From QYOJ01 sp043806735 (GTDB lineage: Bacteria; Bacteroidota; Bacteroidia; Bacteroidales; FEN-979), in contig JAZDGR010000037.1 of NCBI GenBank assembly GCA_043806735.1, positions 1 to 6,883 on the forward strand: a stretch of 6,883 bases of DNA, written 5' to 3'. A program made the position numbers and the translations under genes. The notes below the pieces were generated by a model. That model saw only the letters and a list, made by a program, of their open reading frames with translations. It searched no databases and was not told where the DNA came from. Below, piece after piece: positions 1 to 5,676 of this stretch (its first letter is position 1; each line of letters opens with the position of its first letter).

Positions 1-2028
1 ATGGGTAAAAGAATAACTAAAATCCTCATTGCCAACCGGGGGGAGATTGCCGTCAGGATCATGCGGACAGCCAAAAAGCTGGGGATCCGCACCGTGGCGA
101 TTTACTCCCGCATTGATGCCGATTCACTGCACGTCACGATGGCCGATGAAGCCGTTTGCATCGGGGAAGCTGAGCTGAGCGAAACTTACTTAAACATCCC
201 AAAAATCACTGAGGTTGCCAGGGAACGATCTTGCGATGCCATCCATCCGGGATACGGCTTCCTGGCAGAGAATGCTGCGTTCGTCGAAGCCTGCGACAAG
301 GCCGGCATCCTGTTCATCGGTCCGAATGCACATGCCATGCAGGTGATGGGAAATAAAATTGAAGCCCGCGCCTGGGCGAAGAAGAGCGGAGTGCCGATCA
401 CGGAAGGACTTACGGGCAACAAAGCCACGCTCCTGAAAGCCAAAGAAAAAATCGGATTTCCTGTTCTTCTCAAAGCCGCTGCAGGGGGCGGGGGCAAGGG
501 AATGCGAATCGTCCGGGACGAAAAAGAGCTGGAAGAAGCGTTGGAAGCAACGGCCCGTCAGGCGAAAGCATACTTCGGGGACAACACTGTGTACATCGAA
601 AAGTACCTGGAAGATCCCCGTCACATCGAGATCCAGATCCTTGGCGATCACCACGGGAATGTAATCCATTTGTTTGAACGTGAATGTTCGATCCAGCGGC
701 GCTACCAGAAAATCATCGAAGAGTCTCCCTCCCCGACCCTTACGCCGGAAATCCGCATGCAAATGGGCGAAGCCGCCGTGCGGATCGGGAAGGAGATCGG
801 GTACACCAATGCCGGAACCATTGAGTTCCTGGTAGATAAAGACCTGAATTTCTACTTCCTGGAGATGAACACGCGAATCCAGGTGGAGCATCCGGTGACG
901 GAGCTGGTGACCGGGATCGACATCGTGGAGGAGCAGATCTGGATCGCGGAAGGAAAACCTTTGCGGTGGCGCCAGGAAGCAATTCGCCAGTCAGGCCATG
1001 CCATCGAATGCCGTATCTATGCCGAGGATCCGGAACACAACTTCCTCCCCTCTCCCGGATGGATGACGCTCTATTGCGAACCCCAGGGGGAGCATATCCG
1101 GATCGATACGGGGGTCACTCCCGGCACCGAGATCAAAAGCGCCTTCGACCCCATGATCAGCAAGCTGGTTGTGTGGGGAGAGACCCGGAAGAAAGCGGCA
1201 CGGCGGATGAATGAAGCATTGTCGTTCTACGGGATCCACGGCATCCGCACCAACATCAGCTACCTGAAGAAACTGATCGTGGGAGAGCCTTTCCTCACCA
1301 ACAGCATCTCCACCAAATTCTGCGATACTCATACCGACGAGCTCGTCGCCGAGATCCGGAAAGAGAAAGAGGAGATCCCGCGGCACATCCTACTGATCGG
1401 ATACCTCTTGCTGAGCCTGCGGCATCCTTCAGCAAACGGATTCCGGAGTCAGGAACCGGGAGATCTTTGGGGAAGAGTAGGTTTCTGGAGACACATGATC
1501 CACCTTTCGGTTTCCTGTGAAGGGGAAAACTTTCCGGTATCTATTCCCAGGTATTCGGAAGGGATAATCGAAATTGAGATTGCCGGCAAAACGTATCGGG
1601 CAGGGATTGGGCAACCGCAGAAATCGGCGCTCCAGTTTACTGTAGATGGAGAACCTTATCACATCCTCTATTCCGAAGACCGCGACCACCGGGAATATAT
1701 CAGCATGGGCGGTCACATCTTTCTGATGAAGCGCTTCGACTTCCTGCCCAGTGAACTGATCGCGGCCTCCGCCGAATTGCTGGGAACGGATCACTCACAT
1801 GTGAGCGCTCCGATGCCCGGAAAGGTGATCAAGATCAACGTGAAACCGGGGGATACAGTAAAAAAAGGAAAAGTTTTGCTGATCCTTGAAGCAATGAAGA
1901 TGGAGAACAACATCATAGCTTTCCGGAATGCAAAAATCAAAGAGGTGAACGTCGCGCTCCAGCAGTTGGTGGAGGTGCATACGCCGTTGGTGGTGTTCGA
2001 AGAGGAAGATAGCGAGGTAGCGAAATAG
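1..2028 (+). CDS. Acyl-CoA carboxylase alpha subunit (biotin carboxylase + biotin carrier), probably 3-methylcrotonyl-CoA carboxylase
   Basis: This 675-residue cytoplasmic protein should carboxylate its own biotin with ATP and bicarbonate and pass the carboxyl group to a separate carboxyltransferase subunit. Seen: a biotin carboxylase N-terminal domain (about 5-112, with ANRGEIAVR at 11-19); an ATP-grasp domain with the glycine-rich loop GGGGKGM at 162-168; catalytic EMNTRIQVEH at 288-297, followed by R338; a C-terminal carboxylase domain to about 445; a weakly conserved linker (about 455-590); and a biotinyl domain whose AMKME motif puts biotin on K633 (codon 1897-1899). The length fits methylcrotonyl-, propionyl- and geranyl-CoA carboxylase alpha chains, and sequence alone does not choose between them. 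The downstream lyase and CoA-transferase genes favour methylcrotonyl-CoA. The beta subunit is not in the window. The last residues (SEVAK) and the TAG stop lie inside a tandem octamer repeat. The ATG is the first base of the window, so no upstream signal can be judged. Confidence 0.93.
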   Translation: MGKRITKILIANRGEIAVRIMRTAKKLGIRTVAIYSRIDADSLHVTMADEAVCIGEAELSETYLNIPKITEVARERSCDAIHPGYGFLAENAAFVEACDKAGILFIGPNAHAMQVMGNKIEARAWAKKSGVPITEGLTGNKATLLKAKEKIGFPVLLKAAAGGGGKGMRIVRDEKELEEALEATARQAKAYFGDNTVYIEKYLEDPRHIEIQILGDHHGNVIHLFERECSIQRRYQKIIEESPSPTLTPEIRMQMGEAAVRIGKEIGYTNAGTIEFLVDKDLNFYFLEMNTRIQVEHPVTELVTGIDIVEEQIWIAEGKPLRWRQEAIRQSGHAIECRIYAEDPEHNFLPSPGWMTLYCEPQGEHIRIDTGVTPGTEIKSAFDPMISKLVVWGETRKKAARRMNEALSFYGIHGIRTNISYLKKLIVGEPFLTNSISTKFCDTHTDELVAEIRKEKEEIPRHILLIGYLLLSLRHPSANGFRSQEPGDLWGRVGFWRHMIHLSVSCEGENFPVSIPRYSEGIIEIEIAGKTYRAGIGQPQKSALQFTVDGEPYHILYSEDRDHREYISMGGHIFLMKRFDFLPSELIAASAELLGTDHSHVSAPMPGKVIKINVKPGDTVKKGKVLLILEAMKMENNIIAFRNAKIKEVNVALQQLVEVHTPLVVFEEEDSEVAK

Positions 2029-2033
2029 CGAAA
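2010..2033 (+). repeat. Three tandem 8-base units spanning the carboxylase stop codon
   Basis: Three back-to-back octamers: TAGCGAGG, then TAGCGAAA twice. The first two units encode the last residues of the carboxylase alpha subunit, and the TAG starting the third unit is the in-frame stop (2026-2028). The repeat has therefore either grown into the gene end or supplied the tail and stop. Function unknown. Confidence 0.8.
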
Positions 2034-2044
2034 TTTCTAAAAAT

Positions 2045-2084
2045 TAGCACATCAGCACATTAGCACATTAACACATTAGCAAAT
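2045..2084 (+). repeat. Five tandem 8-base units ending directly at the next start codon
   Basis: Five contiguous octamers of consensus TAGCACAT fill positions 2045-2084. Units 1 and 3 match exactly; unit 2 begins CAG, unit 4 reads TAACACAT and unit 5 reads TAGCAAAT. The last unit ends at 2084 and the ATG of the CoA-transferase A subunit is 2085-2087. The block takes up the whole space where a ribosome binding site would lie, and no Shine-Dalgarno sequence is seen. Units share the TAGC start with the block at 2010-2033. Function unknown. Confidence 0.85.
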
Positions 2085-2777
2085 ATGAACAAAGTAGTTA
2101 AAGACGTCTATGAAGCGATCCGGGGGATTGAAAACGGGATGACGGTGATGTTTGGCGGGTTCGGGTTGTGCGGGATCCCGGAGAACTGCCTGAAGGCACT
2201 AGCCGAGTCCAATATTACCGGCCTCAACTGCATTTCCAACAATGCGGGGATCGACAATTTTGGCCTGGGTGTATTGCTGCGAAAGCACCAAATGAAAAAG
2301 ATGACCGCTTCCTATGTGGGCGAGAACAAAGAGTTTGAGCGTCAGCTGCTCAGCGGTGAACTGGAGGTGGAACTGATCCCCCAGGGGACTCTTGCTGAAC
2401 GGATTCGGGCCGGAGGCGCCGGGATCCCGGCTTTTTTTGTCCCGGCCGGATATGGGACCGACGTGCAGGGTACCAAAGAGGTCAGAGAGTTCAACGGCAA
2501 GATGTACATCCTGGAGATGGGGATGATCGCTGATTTTGCTATCGTGAAAGCAAAATATGGGGACACGATGGGTAACCTGATCTACAACAAAACCGCCAAC
2601 AACTTCAACCAGCCGATTGCCACCGCAGGAAAGATCACCATTGTCGAGGTGGAGGAACTGGTCCCCTATGGCGAGCTGGATCCCAACCACATCCACACCC
2701 CCGGGATCTATGTGCAGCGGATCTTCCAGGGAACCCATTACGAAAAGCGGATTGAATTTGTTACGACACGCAGTTAA
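2085..2777 (+). CDS. scoA: 3-oxoacid CoA-transferase subunit A
   Basis: This 230-residue protein is the A half of a family I CoA-transferase, which exchanges CoA between acyl-CoA (succinyl-CoA or acetyl-CoA) and a 3-oxoacid such as acetoacetate. Seen: the family signature at 17-32 (NG, then a hydrophobic triplet, GGF, G and P), the stretch SNNAGIDNFGLG at 51-62, and the typical GTLAERIRAGGAGIPAFF at 101-118. The length is normal for a stand-alone A subunit. The ATG at 2085 is chosen because an in-frame TAG lies at 2061-2063 with no other start between. The B subunit follows after 21 bases, so the two should be made together as a heteromer. Substrate preference (succinyl-CoA:acetoacetate versus acetate/butyrate type) cannot be read from sequence. 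The lyase genes nearby, whose product would be acetoacetate, support acetoacetate as acceptor. Confidence 0.93.
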   Translation: MNKVVKDVYEAIRGIENGMTVMFGGFGLCGIPENCLKALAESNITGLNCISNNAGIDNFGLGVLLRKHQMKKMTASYVGENKEFERQLLSGELEVELIPQGTLAERIRAGGAGIPAFFVPAGYGTDVQGTKEVREFNGKMYILEMGMIADFAIVKAKYGDTMGNLIYNKTANNFNQPIATAGKITIVEVEELVPYGELDPNHIHTPGIYVQRIFQGTHYEKRIEFVTTRS

Positions 2778-2784
2778 TTAGTAG

Positions 2785-2790
2785 AAAGGA
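2785..2790 (+). promoter_or_regulatory. Shine-Dalgarno-like site before CoA-transferase B
   Basis: AAAGGA, in a purine-rich run, lies 8 bases before the ATG at 2799. It is the only clear Shine-Dalgarno-like site found before a start codon in this window and supports this start for the B subunit. Confidence 0.5.
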
Positions 2791-2798
2791 AAGAAATT

Positions 2799-3455
2799 AT
2801 GGCTTTAGATAAAAATGGTATCGCAAAACGAATTGCCCAGGAGTTGAAAGACGGTTACTATGTCAACCTGGGCATTGGGATTCCCACCTTGGTAGCCAAT
2901 TACATTCCTGAAGGAATAGAAGTCATTTTACAATCAGAGAACGGCCTGCTGGGCATTGGTCCCTTCCCCACACCCGACCAGGTGGACCCGGATCTGATCA
3001 ACGCCGGAAAACAAACGGTCACGGCTATCCCAGGAGCCGCATTTTTCGATTCGGCCAGCAGCTTTGCGATGATCCGGGGGGGACATATCGACCTGACTGT
3101 GCTAGGCGCTTTTGAGGTATCCGAAAAGGGTGACATCGCCAGCTGGAAGGTCCCCGGGAAACTAATCAAAGGGATGGGCGGCGCCATGGACCTGGTAGCG
3201 GCAGCAAAAAACATCATCGTAGCGATGCAGCACACCGACAAAGACGGGAATTCCAAACTGTTGAAAAAATGTACGCTTCCGTTAACGGGAGTGAACTGCG
3301 TCAAACGGATCGTCACCGACCTGGCCGTAATCGATGTAGTGGAAACGGGTTTTAAGCTTGTTGAACGGGCTCCGGGAGTGAGTGTGGAACAGATCAAACA
3401 GGCAACAGAAGGATTGCTGACTGTGGAAGGGGAGATTCCGGAGATGCGGATATAA
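2799..3455 (+). CDS. scoB: 3-oxoacid CoA-transferase subunit B
   Basis: This 218-residue protein is the catalytic half of the family I CoA-transferase. Seen: the active-site motif LQSENGLLG at 44-52, whose E47 (codon 2937-2939) should form the covalent glutamyl-CoA thioester; the N-terminal GIGIPT at 25-30; and the GMGGAMDLV loop at 125-133 that is conserved in the family. The length is normal for a B subunit. The start is supported by an AAAGGA site 8 bases upstream and by the in-frame stop of the A subunit at 2775-2777 with no earlier start after it. It follows the A gene closely, in the usual order. The TAA stop (3453-3455) shares its last two bases with the first two of a palindromic repeat. 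Together with A it would activate acetoacetate to acetoacetyl-CoA for thiolysis (inferred from neighbours). Confidence 0.94.
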   Translation: MALDKNGIAKRIAQELKDGYYVNLGIGIPTLVANYIPEGIEVILQSENGLLGIGPFPTPDQVDPDLINAGKQTVTAIPGAAFFDSASSFAMIRGGHIDLTVLGAFEVSEKGDIASWKVPGKLIKGMGGAMDLVAAAKNIIVAMQHTDKDGNSKLLKKCTLPLTGVNCVKRIVTDLAVIDVVETGFKLVERAPGVSVEQIKQATEGLLTVEGEIPEMRI

Positions 3456-3510
3456 CCCCTAAATCCCCTGAAGGGGACTTACTCCCCCTTTAGGGGGCTG
3501 GGGGGTGGGT
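3454..3510 (+). repeat. GC-rich palindromic intergenic repeat, copy A (possible terminator)
   Basis: The left arm holds a 27-base core (3454-3480) that recurs exactly at 5555-5581 and 6824-6850. Within it CCCC (3465-3468) and GGGG (3473-3476) enclose TGAA. A second hairpin follows: CCCCC (3484-3488) and GGGGG (3493-3497) around TTTA. The outer CCCCTAAA can pair with the final G-run, making one large imperfect palindrome. It starts inside the stop codon of the B subunit. It could end transcription on one or both strands, but there is no clean T-tract, so a terminator role is an inference. This palindrome style is familiar from Bacteroidota genomes. Confidence 0.8.
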
Positions 3511-3521
3511 CAGGAGGGAAT

Positions 3522-3557
3522 TGGTCATTAGGGTCATTAAAGTCATTAAGGTCATTT
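3522..3557 (+). repeat. Four tandem 9-base units
   Basis: Four contiguous nonamers built on GTCATTA: 3522-3530, 3531-3539, 3540-3548 and 3549-3557. The first two bases vary between units and the last unit ends in T. The block lies between palindrome copy A and the first lyase gene. Function unknown. Confidence 0.75.
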
Positions 3558-3572
3558 GGGGAAATTGGTCAA

Positions 3573-3612
3573 CGGAAATTCGGAAATATTGTGCCTTTGT
3601 GCCTTGATGCCT
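3573..3612 (+). repeat. Five 8-base units of two kinds in one register
   Basis: In a fixed 8-base register this stretch reads CGGAAATT, then CGGAAATA, then TTGTGCCT twice, then TGATGCCT. Two different octamer families thus sit end to end with no change of phase. It lies 52 bases before the first lyase start. Function unknown. Confidence 0.65.
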
Positions 3613-3664
3613 TCGAAGTAAAAAAGCCGCAAGAAATAAAATTGTCAACTAAAAGCCAACCTAC

Positions 3665-4675
3665 ATGAATTATCCCAAAAAAGTAACGATAGGCGATATC
3701 ACGGTGCGGGATGGATTTCAGCATGAAGAGAAGTTCATCCCTACCGAAGCAAAGATCTGGCTGGCCGAGGAGCTGATCCTGGCAGGCTTCCGGCACATCG
3801 AGGTGACCAACCTCGGCAATCCGAAAGGGATGCCACAGTTCAGGGATGCCGATGAGGCACTGAAGGGGATTAGATCGAGTAAAAAAATTGCTCATCTGCT
3901 CGACAAGGTATCCCTTACCACGATCACCATCCGGGAGAAAGCGGTAGAAAGGGCTATCGAGGCGAGAAAAGAGGGCTGGGGCCCCGACCGGATCCTCTTC
4001 ATGGTCTCCACCAGCGAATCGCACCACAGGACCAACTCGGGATTGAGTCTGGCCGATTACTGGAAGATGGTCGAGAAGTACATCCCGCTGGCTCAAAATG
4101 CCGGATTGAAGGTGAACGGAACGGTAAGTACCATCTGGGGTTGTCCGATCGAAGGTCCGACCGAACTGAGTAAGGCGATCGAGTTTACCAAACGCTGGTT
4201 CGAATTAGGCGCAAACGATGTGGAACATGCCGACCACGACGGATCGGCATCGCCCGACCGGGTTTACAGGTATTACTCTATGTTGCTTGACTCGGGTGTG
4301 CGGGTGGAGAAGCAGATCGTCCATTTCCACACTACCCGCGGGTGGGGGCTGGCCAATGTGCTTGCCGCCCTGCAGGCCGGTATGGTCAATTACGAATCGA
4401 CCATGGGCGGCATCGGCGGTCAGCCGGCGAATTTCGTAGATGGTGTCCCGGTAGCCGGAACCGGTAAATATTATTACAAGGATCCCAATATCGTAGGATT
4501 GGTCTCCACGGAAGATATGGTAGTGATGATGGATGAGATGGGCATCGACACCCAGCTGGATGTGGATAAAGTCCTGGAGATCGGCGCGATGGTAGAACGC
4601 ATCGTCGGTCGTCGCCTGCGTTCCGAATCGATCCGCAATGGCCGGATCCCGAAATCACTTTCCGGCCGGAAATGA
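3665..4675 (+). CDS. HMG-CoA-lyase-like protein lacking the catalytic cysteine
   Basis: This 336-residue TIM-barrel protein belongs to the HMGL-like family (HMG-CoA lyase, citramalate/isopropylmalate synthases). Seen: VRDGFQ at 14-19, matching the RDG motif with its Arg and metal-binding Asp; E46 in HIEVTN; WGCPIEG at 158-164; and the metal-ligand pair HFH at 220-222. In the loop that reads G-[IL]-GGCP in true HMG-CoA lyases it has GIGGQP (249-254), so the catalytic Cys is Gln253 (codon 4421-4423). The Asn expected shortly after is also absent: the equivalent stretch reads GLVSTED (278-284), preceded by an insertion of roughly ten residues. The fold and metal site look intact, but classic HMG-CoA cleavage alone is doubtful. 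The ATG at 3665 is the first start after an in-frame TAA at 3650-3652. The second lyase-like gene overlaps by four bases, so the two are probably translationally coupled. It may be a partner subunit or a different lyase/aldolase. Confidence 0.82.
   Translation: MNYPKKVTIGDITVRDGFQHEEKFIPTEAKIWLAEELILAGFRHIEVTNLGNPKGMPQFRDADEALKGIRSSKKIAHLLDKVSLTTITIREKAVERAIEARKEGWGPDRILFMVSTSESHHRTNSGLSLADYWKMVEKYIPLAQNAGLKVNGTVSTIWGCPIEGPTELSKAIEFTKRWFELGANDVEHADHDGSASPDRVYRYYSMLLDSGVRVEKQIVHFHTTRGWGLANVLAALQAGMVNYESTMGGIGGQPANFVDGVPVAGTGKYYYKDPNIVGLVSTEDMVVMMDEMGIDTQLDVDKVLEIGAMVERIVGRRLRSESIRNGRIPKSLSGRK
4672..4675 (+). promoter_or_regulatory. ATGA stop-start overlap between the two lyase-like genes
   Basis: The ATG of the second gene (4672-4674) and the TGA of the first (4673-4675) share bases. 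This arrangement usually means that terminating ribosomes restart on the next gene, giving linked amounts of both proteins, as expected for subunits of one complex (inference). Confidence 0.8.
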
Positions 4676-5526
4676 TCAAACTGGTCGAATCCCCGCGCGA
4701 AGCGATGCAGAGCCTGCCGTTCGTGATCCCGACGAACCAGAAGGTACGATATCTGAATACATTGCTTAAGGTTGGATTCGACACGGTGGAACTCGGCAGT
4801 ATCGTATCACCCCGGCTGATCCCACAACTGGCTGATACGTATGAAGTACTTAAACTACTGGATTTTTCGGGTGCCCGGTCAAACGGGATGGCGCTGGTCG
4901 TAAACCGGGAAGGTGCTGAGCTGGTTTGCGGCATCGACGGCGTTACCCATCTTTGCTACCCTTATTCAATCTCCCCGGCCTTTTTGCATAAGAATCTCAA
5001 TTCCACACCTGAAAAGGCCATGTTGACCGTGGATACCCTGTTGAATATTGGCGCGAAAAGGAAGAGGGTGGTGGTTATATACATCTCGATGGGATTTGGC
5101 AATCCATACGGGGATCCCTGGAGCCTGGAGTCGCTGATGGAATCCGTTTCCGAACTGGAGCAAATGGGAACCAGAGAGATTACCCTGTCCAATGTTTCGG
5201 TTGAGATCTCGCCCGAATTGATCCGGGAGGTCTATTTCGTCCTTATCCCGGAGTTTCCCGCCATGGAATTCGGATTGCATCTGCATACTTCCGGAATGTG
5301 GTGGGAAGGAAAAGTGGAAGCTGCCCTGGGTGCCGGATGCCGGATCTTTGATTCGGTGATCCATGGGATTGGCGGGTGCCCGATGACCGGACAGGAGTTG
5401 CTTGGTAATCTCCGGACGGAGGATCTGGTGAAGTTTCTCAACGCACGCAACGTCCCGGTAAACCTTGACTCGATACTGTTCGAAAAATCCCTTGAGCTGG
5501 CCAGTGATATATTTAAGGAGAACTAG
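4672..5526 (+). CDS. HMG-CoA-lyase-like protein with the catalytic cysteine but an altered RD motif
   Basis: This 284-residue protein is a second HMGL-like barrel. Seen: E40 in FDTVELGSIVSP (36-47), close to the family EATSFVSP; YISMGFGNPYGDP (137-149); the metal-ligand pair HLH at 203-205; the catalytic loop GIGGCP at 232-237 with Cys236 (codon 5377-5379); and LGNLRTEDLV at 244-253 with the conserved Asn246. The N-terminal motif, normally PRDGLQ, reads PREAMQ (8-13): the Arg is kept but the metal-binding Asp is Glu10 and the Gly is Ala. It is slightly short for the family (about 300). Its ATG overlaps the TGA of the preceding gene as ATGA, which fixes the start. By its C-terminal half it is the better HMG-CoA lyase candidate of the two, splitting HMG-CoA to acetyl-CoA and acetoacetate. 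Whether it works alone or with its neighbour is unknown. Cytoplasmic; no signal peptide seen. Confidence 0.82.
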   Translation: MIKLVESPREAMQSLPFVIPTNQKVRYLNTLLKVGFDTVELGSIVSPRLIPQLADTYEVLKLLDFSGARSNGMALVVNREGAELVCGIDGVTHLCYPYSISPAFLHKNLNSTPEKAMLTVDTLLNIGAKRKRVVVIYISMGFGNPYGDPWSLESLMESVSELEQMGTREITLSNVSVEISPELIREVYFVLIPEFPAMEFGLHLHTSGMWWEGKVEAALGAGCRIFDSVIHGIGGCPMTGQELLGNLRTEDLVKFLNARNVPVNLDSILFEKSLELASDIFKEN

Positions 5527-5547
5527 TAAATTTGGATCCTGGATGAA

Positions 5548-5645
5548 GCCCCTAAACCCCTAAATCCCCTGAAGGGGACTTGTTTCCCGCTTCGCGGGAG
5601 TAAGCCCCCTTTAGAGGGTTTGGGGGCAAAGAGGGGTTTGGGGGC
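5548..5645 (+). repeat. GC-rich palindromic intergenic repeat, copy B, with internal hairpin
   Basis: About 98 bases form a large imperfect palindrome. The left arm has CCCCTAAA as a direct repeat and then the same 27-base core as the other copies (5555-5581). The centre is a separate perfect hairpin, TCCCGC and GCGGGA around TTC (5585-5599). The right arm (5602-5645) is a degenerate reverse complement of the left, ending in GGGGTTTGGGGGC. It fills most of the gap between the second lyase and the dehydrogenase. It may act as a terminator or as an mRNA-end structure, but no T-tract follows, so this is unproven. Confidence 0.8.
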
Positions 5646-5659
5646 AACTGATAACTGAA
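5646..5659 (+). repeat. Two 7-base direct repeats before the dehydrogenase
   Basis: AACTGAT is followed directly by AACTGAA, 17 bases before the ATG at 5677. Two units are weak evidence alone. It is listed because tandem units of 8-9 bases occur in two of the other gaps. Confidence 0.35.
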
Positions 5660-5676
5660 ACCTAAATGAAAGACAA

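Noticed and set aside
190..891. Long open frame on the - strand (233 codons) inside the carboxylase gene
   Set aside because: It lies entirely opposite a strongly conserved biotin carboxylase region and its translation shows no recognisable motif, so it is a shadow of the real gene.
2199..2738. Open frame on the - strand (179 codons) opposite CoA-transferase A
   Set aside because: It is antisense to a gene with clear family signatures, with no motif or start signal of its own.
3454..3510. Palindrome copy A as a standard intrinsic terminator
   Set aside because: The stems are GC-rich and stable, but no run of T follows, so it was kept as a repeat with a possible terminator role rather than called a terminator.
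3522..3612. Possible CRISPR-like array or small RNA gene in the gap before the first lyase gene
   Set aside because: The units are 8-9 bases, contiguous and without spacers, and no small RNA fold or known RNA motif could be recognised.
4386..4934. Open frame on the - strand across the junction of the two lyase-like genes
   Set aside because: The translation is low in recognisable features and both sense genes are well supported by conserved motifs.
4672..5526. The two lyase-like genes as one gene broken by a frameshift
   Set aside because: Each protein has its own N-terminal motif, metal-ligand His pair and catalytic loop, so these are two complete barrels and not two halves.
5527..5534. 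TAAATTTG, matching the Bacteroidota -7 promoter pattern TAnnTTTG, just after the second lyase stop
   Set aside because: No TTG box is seen at the expected distance upstream, and one such match is expected by chance in a window of this size. A promoter for the dehydrogenase here is possible but not supported.
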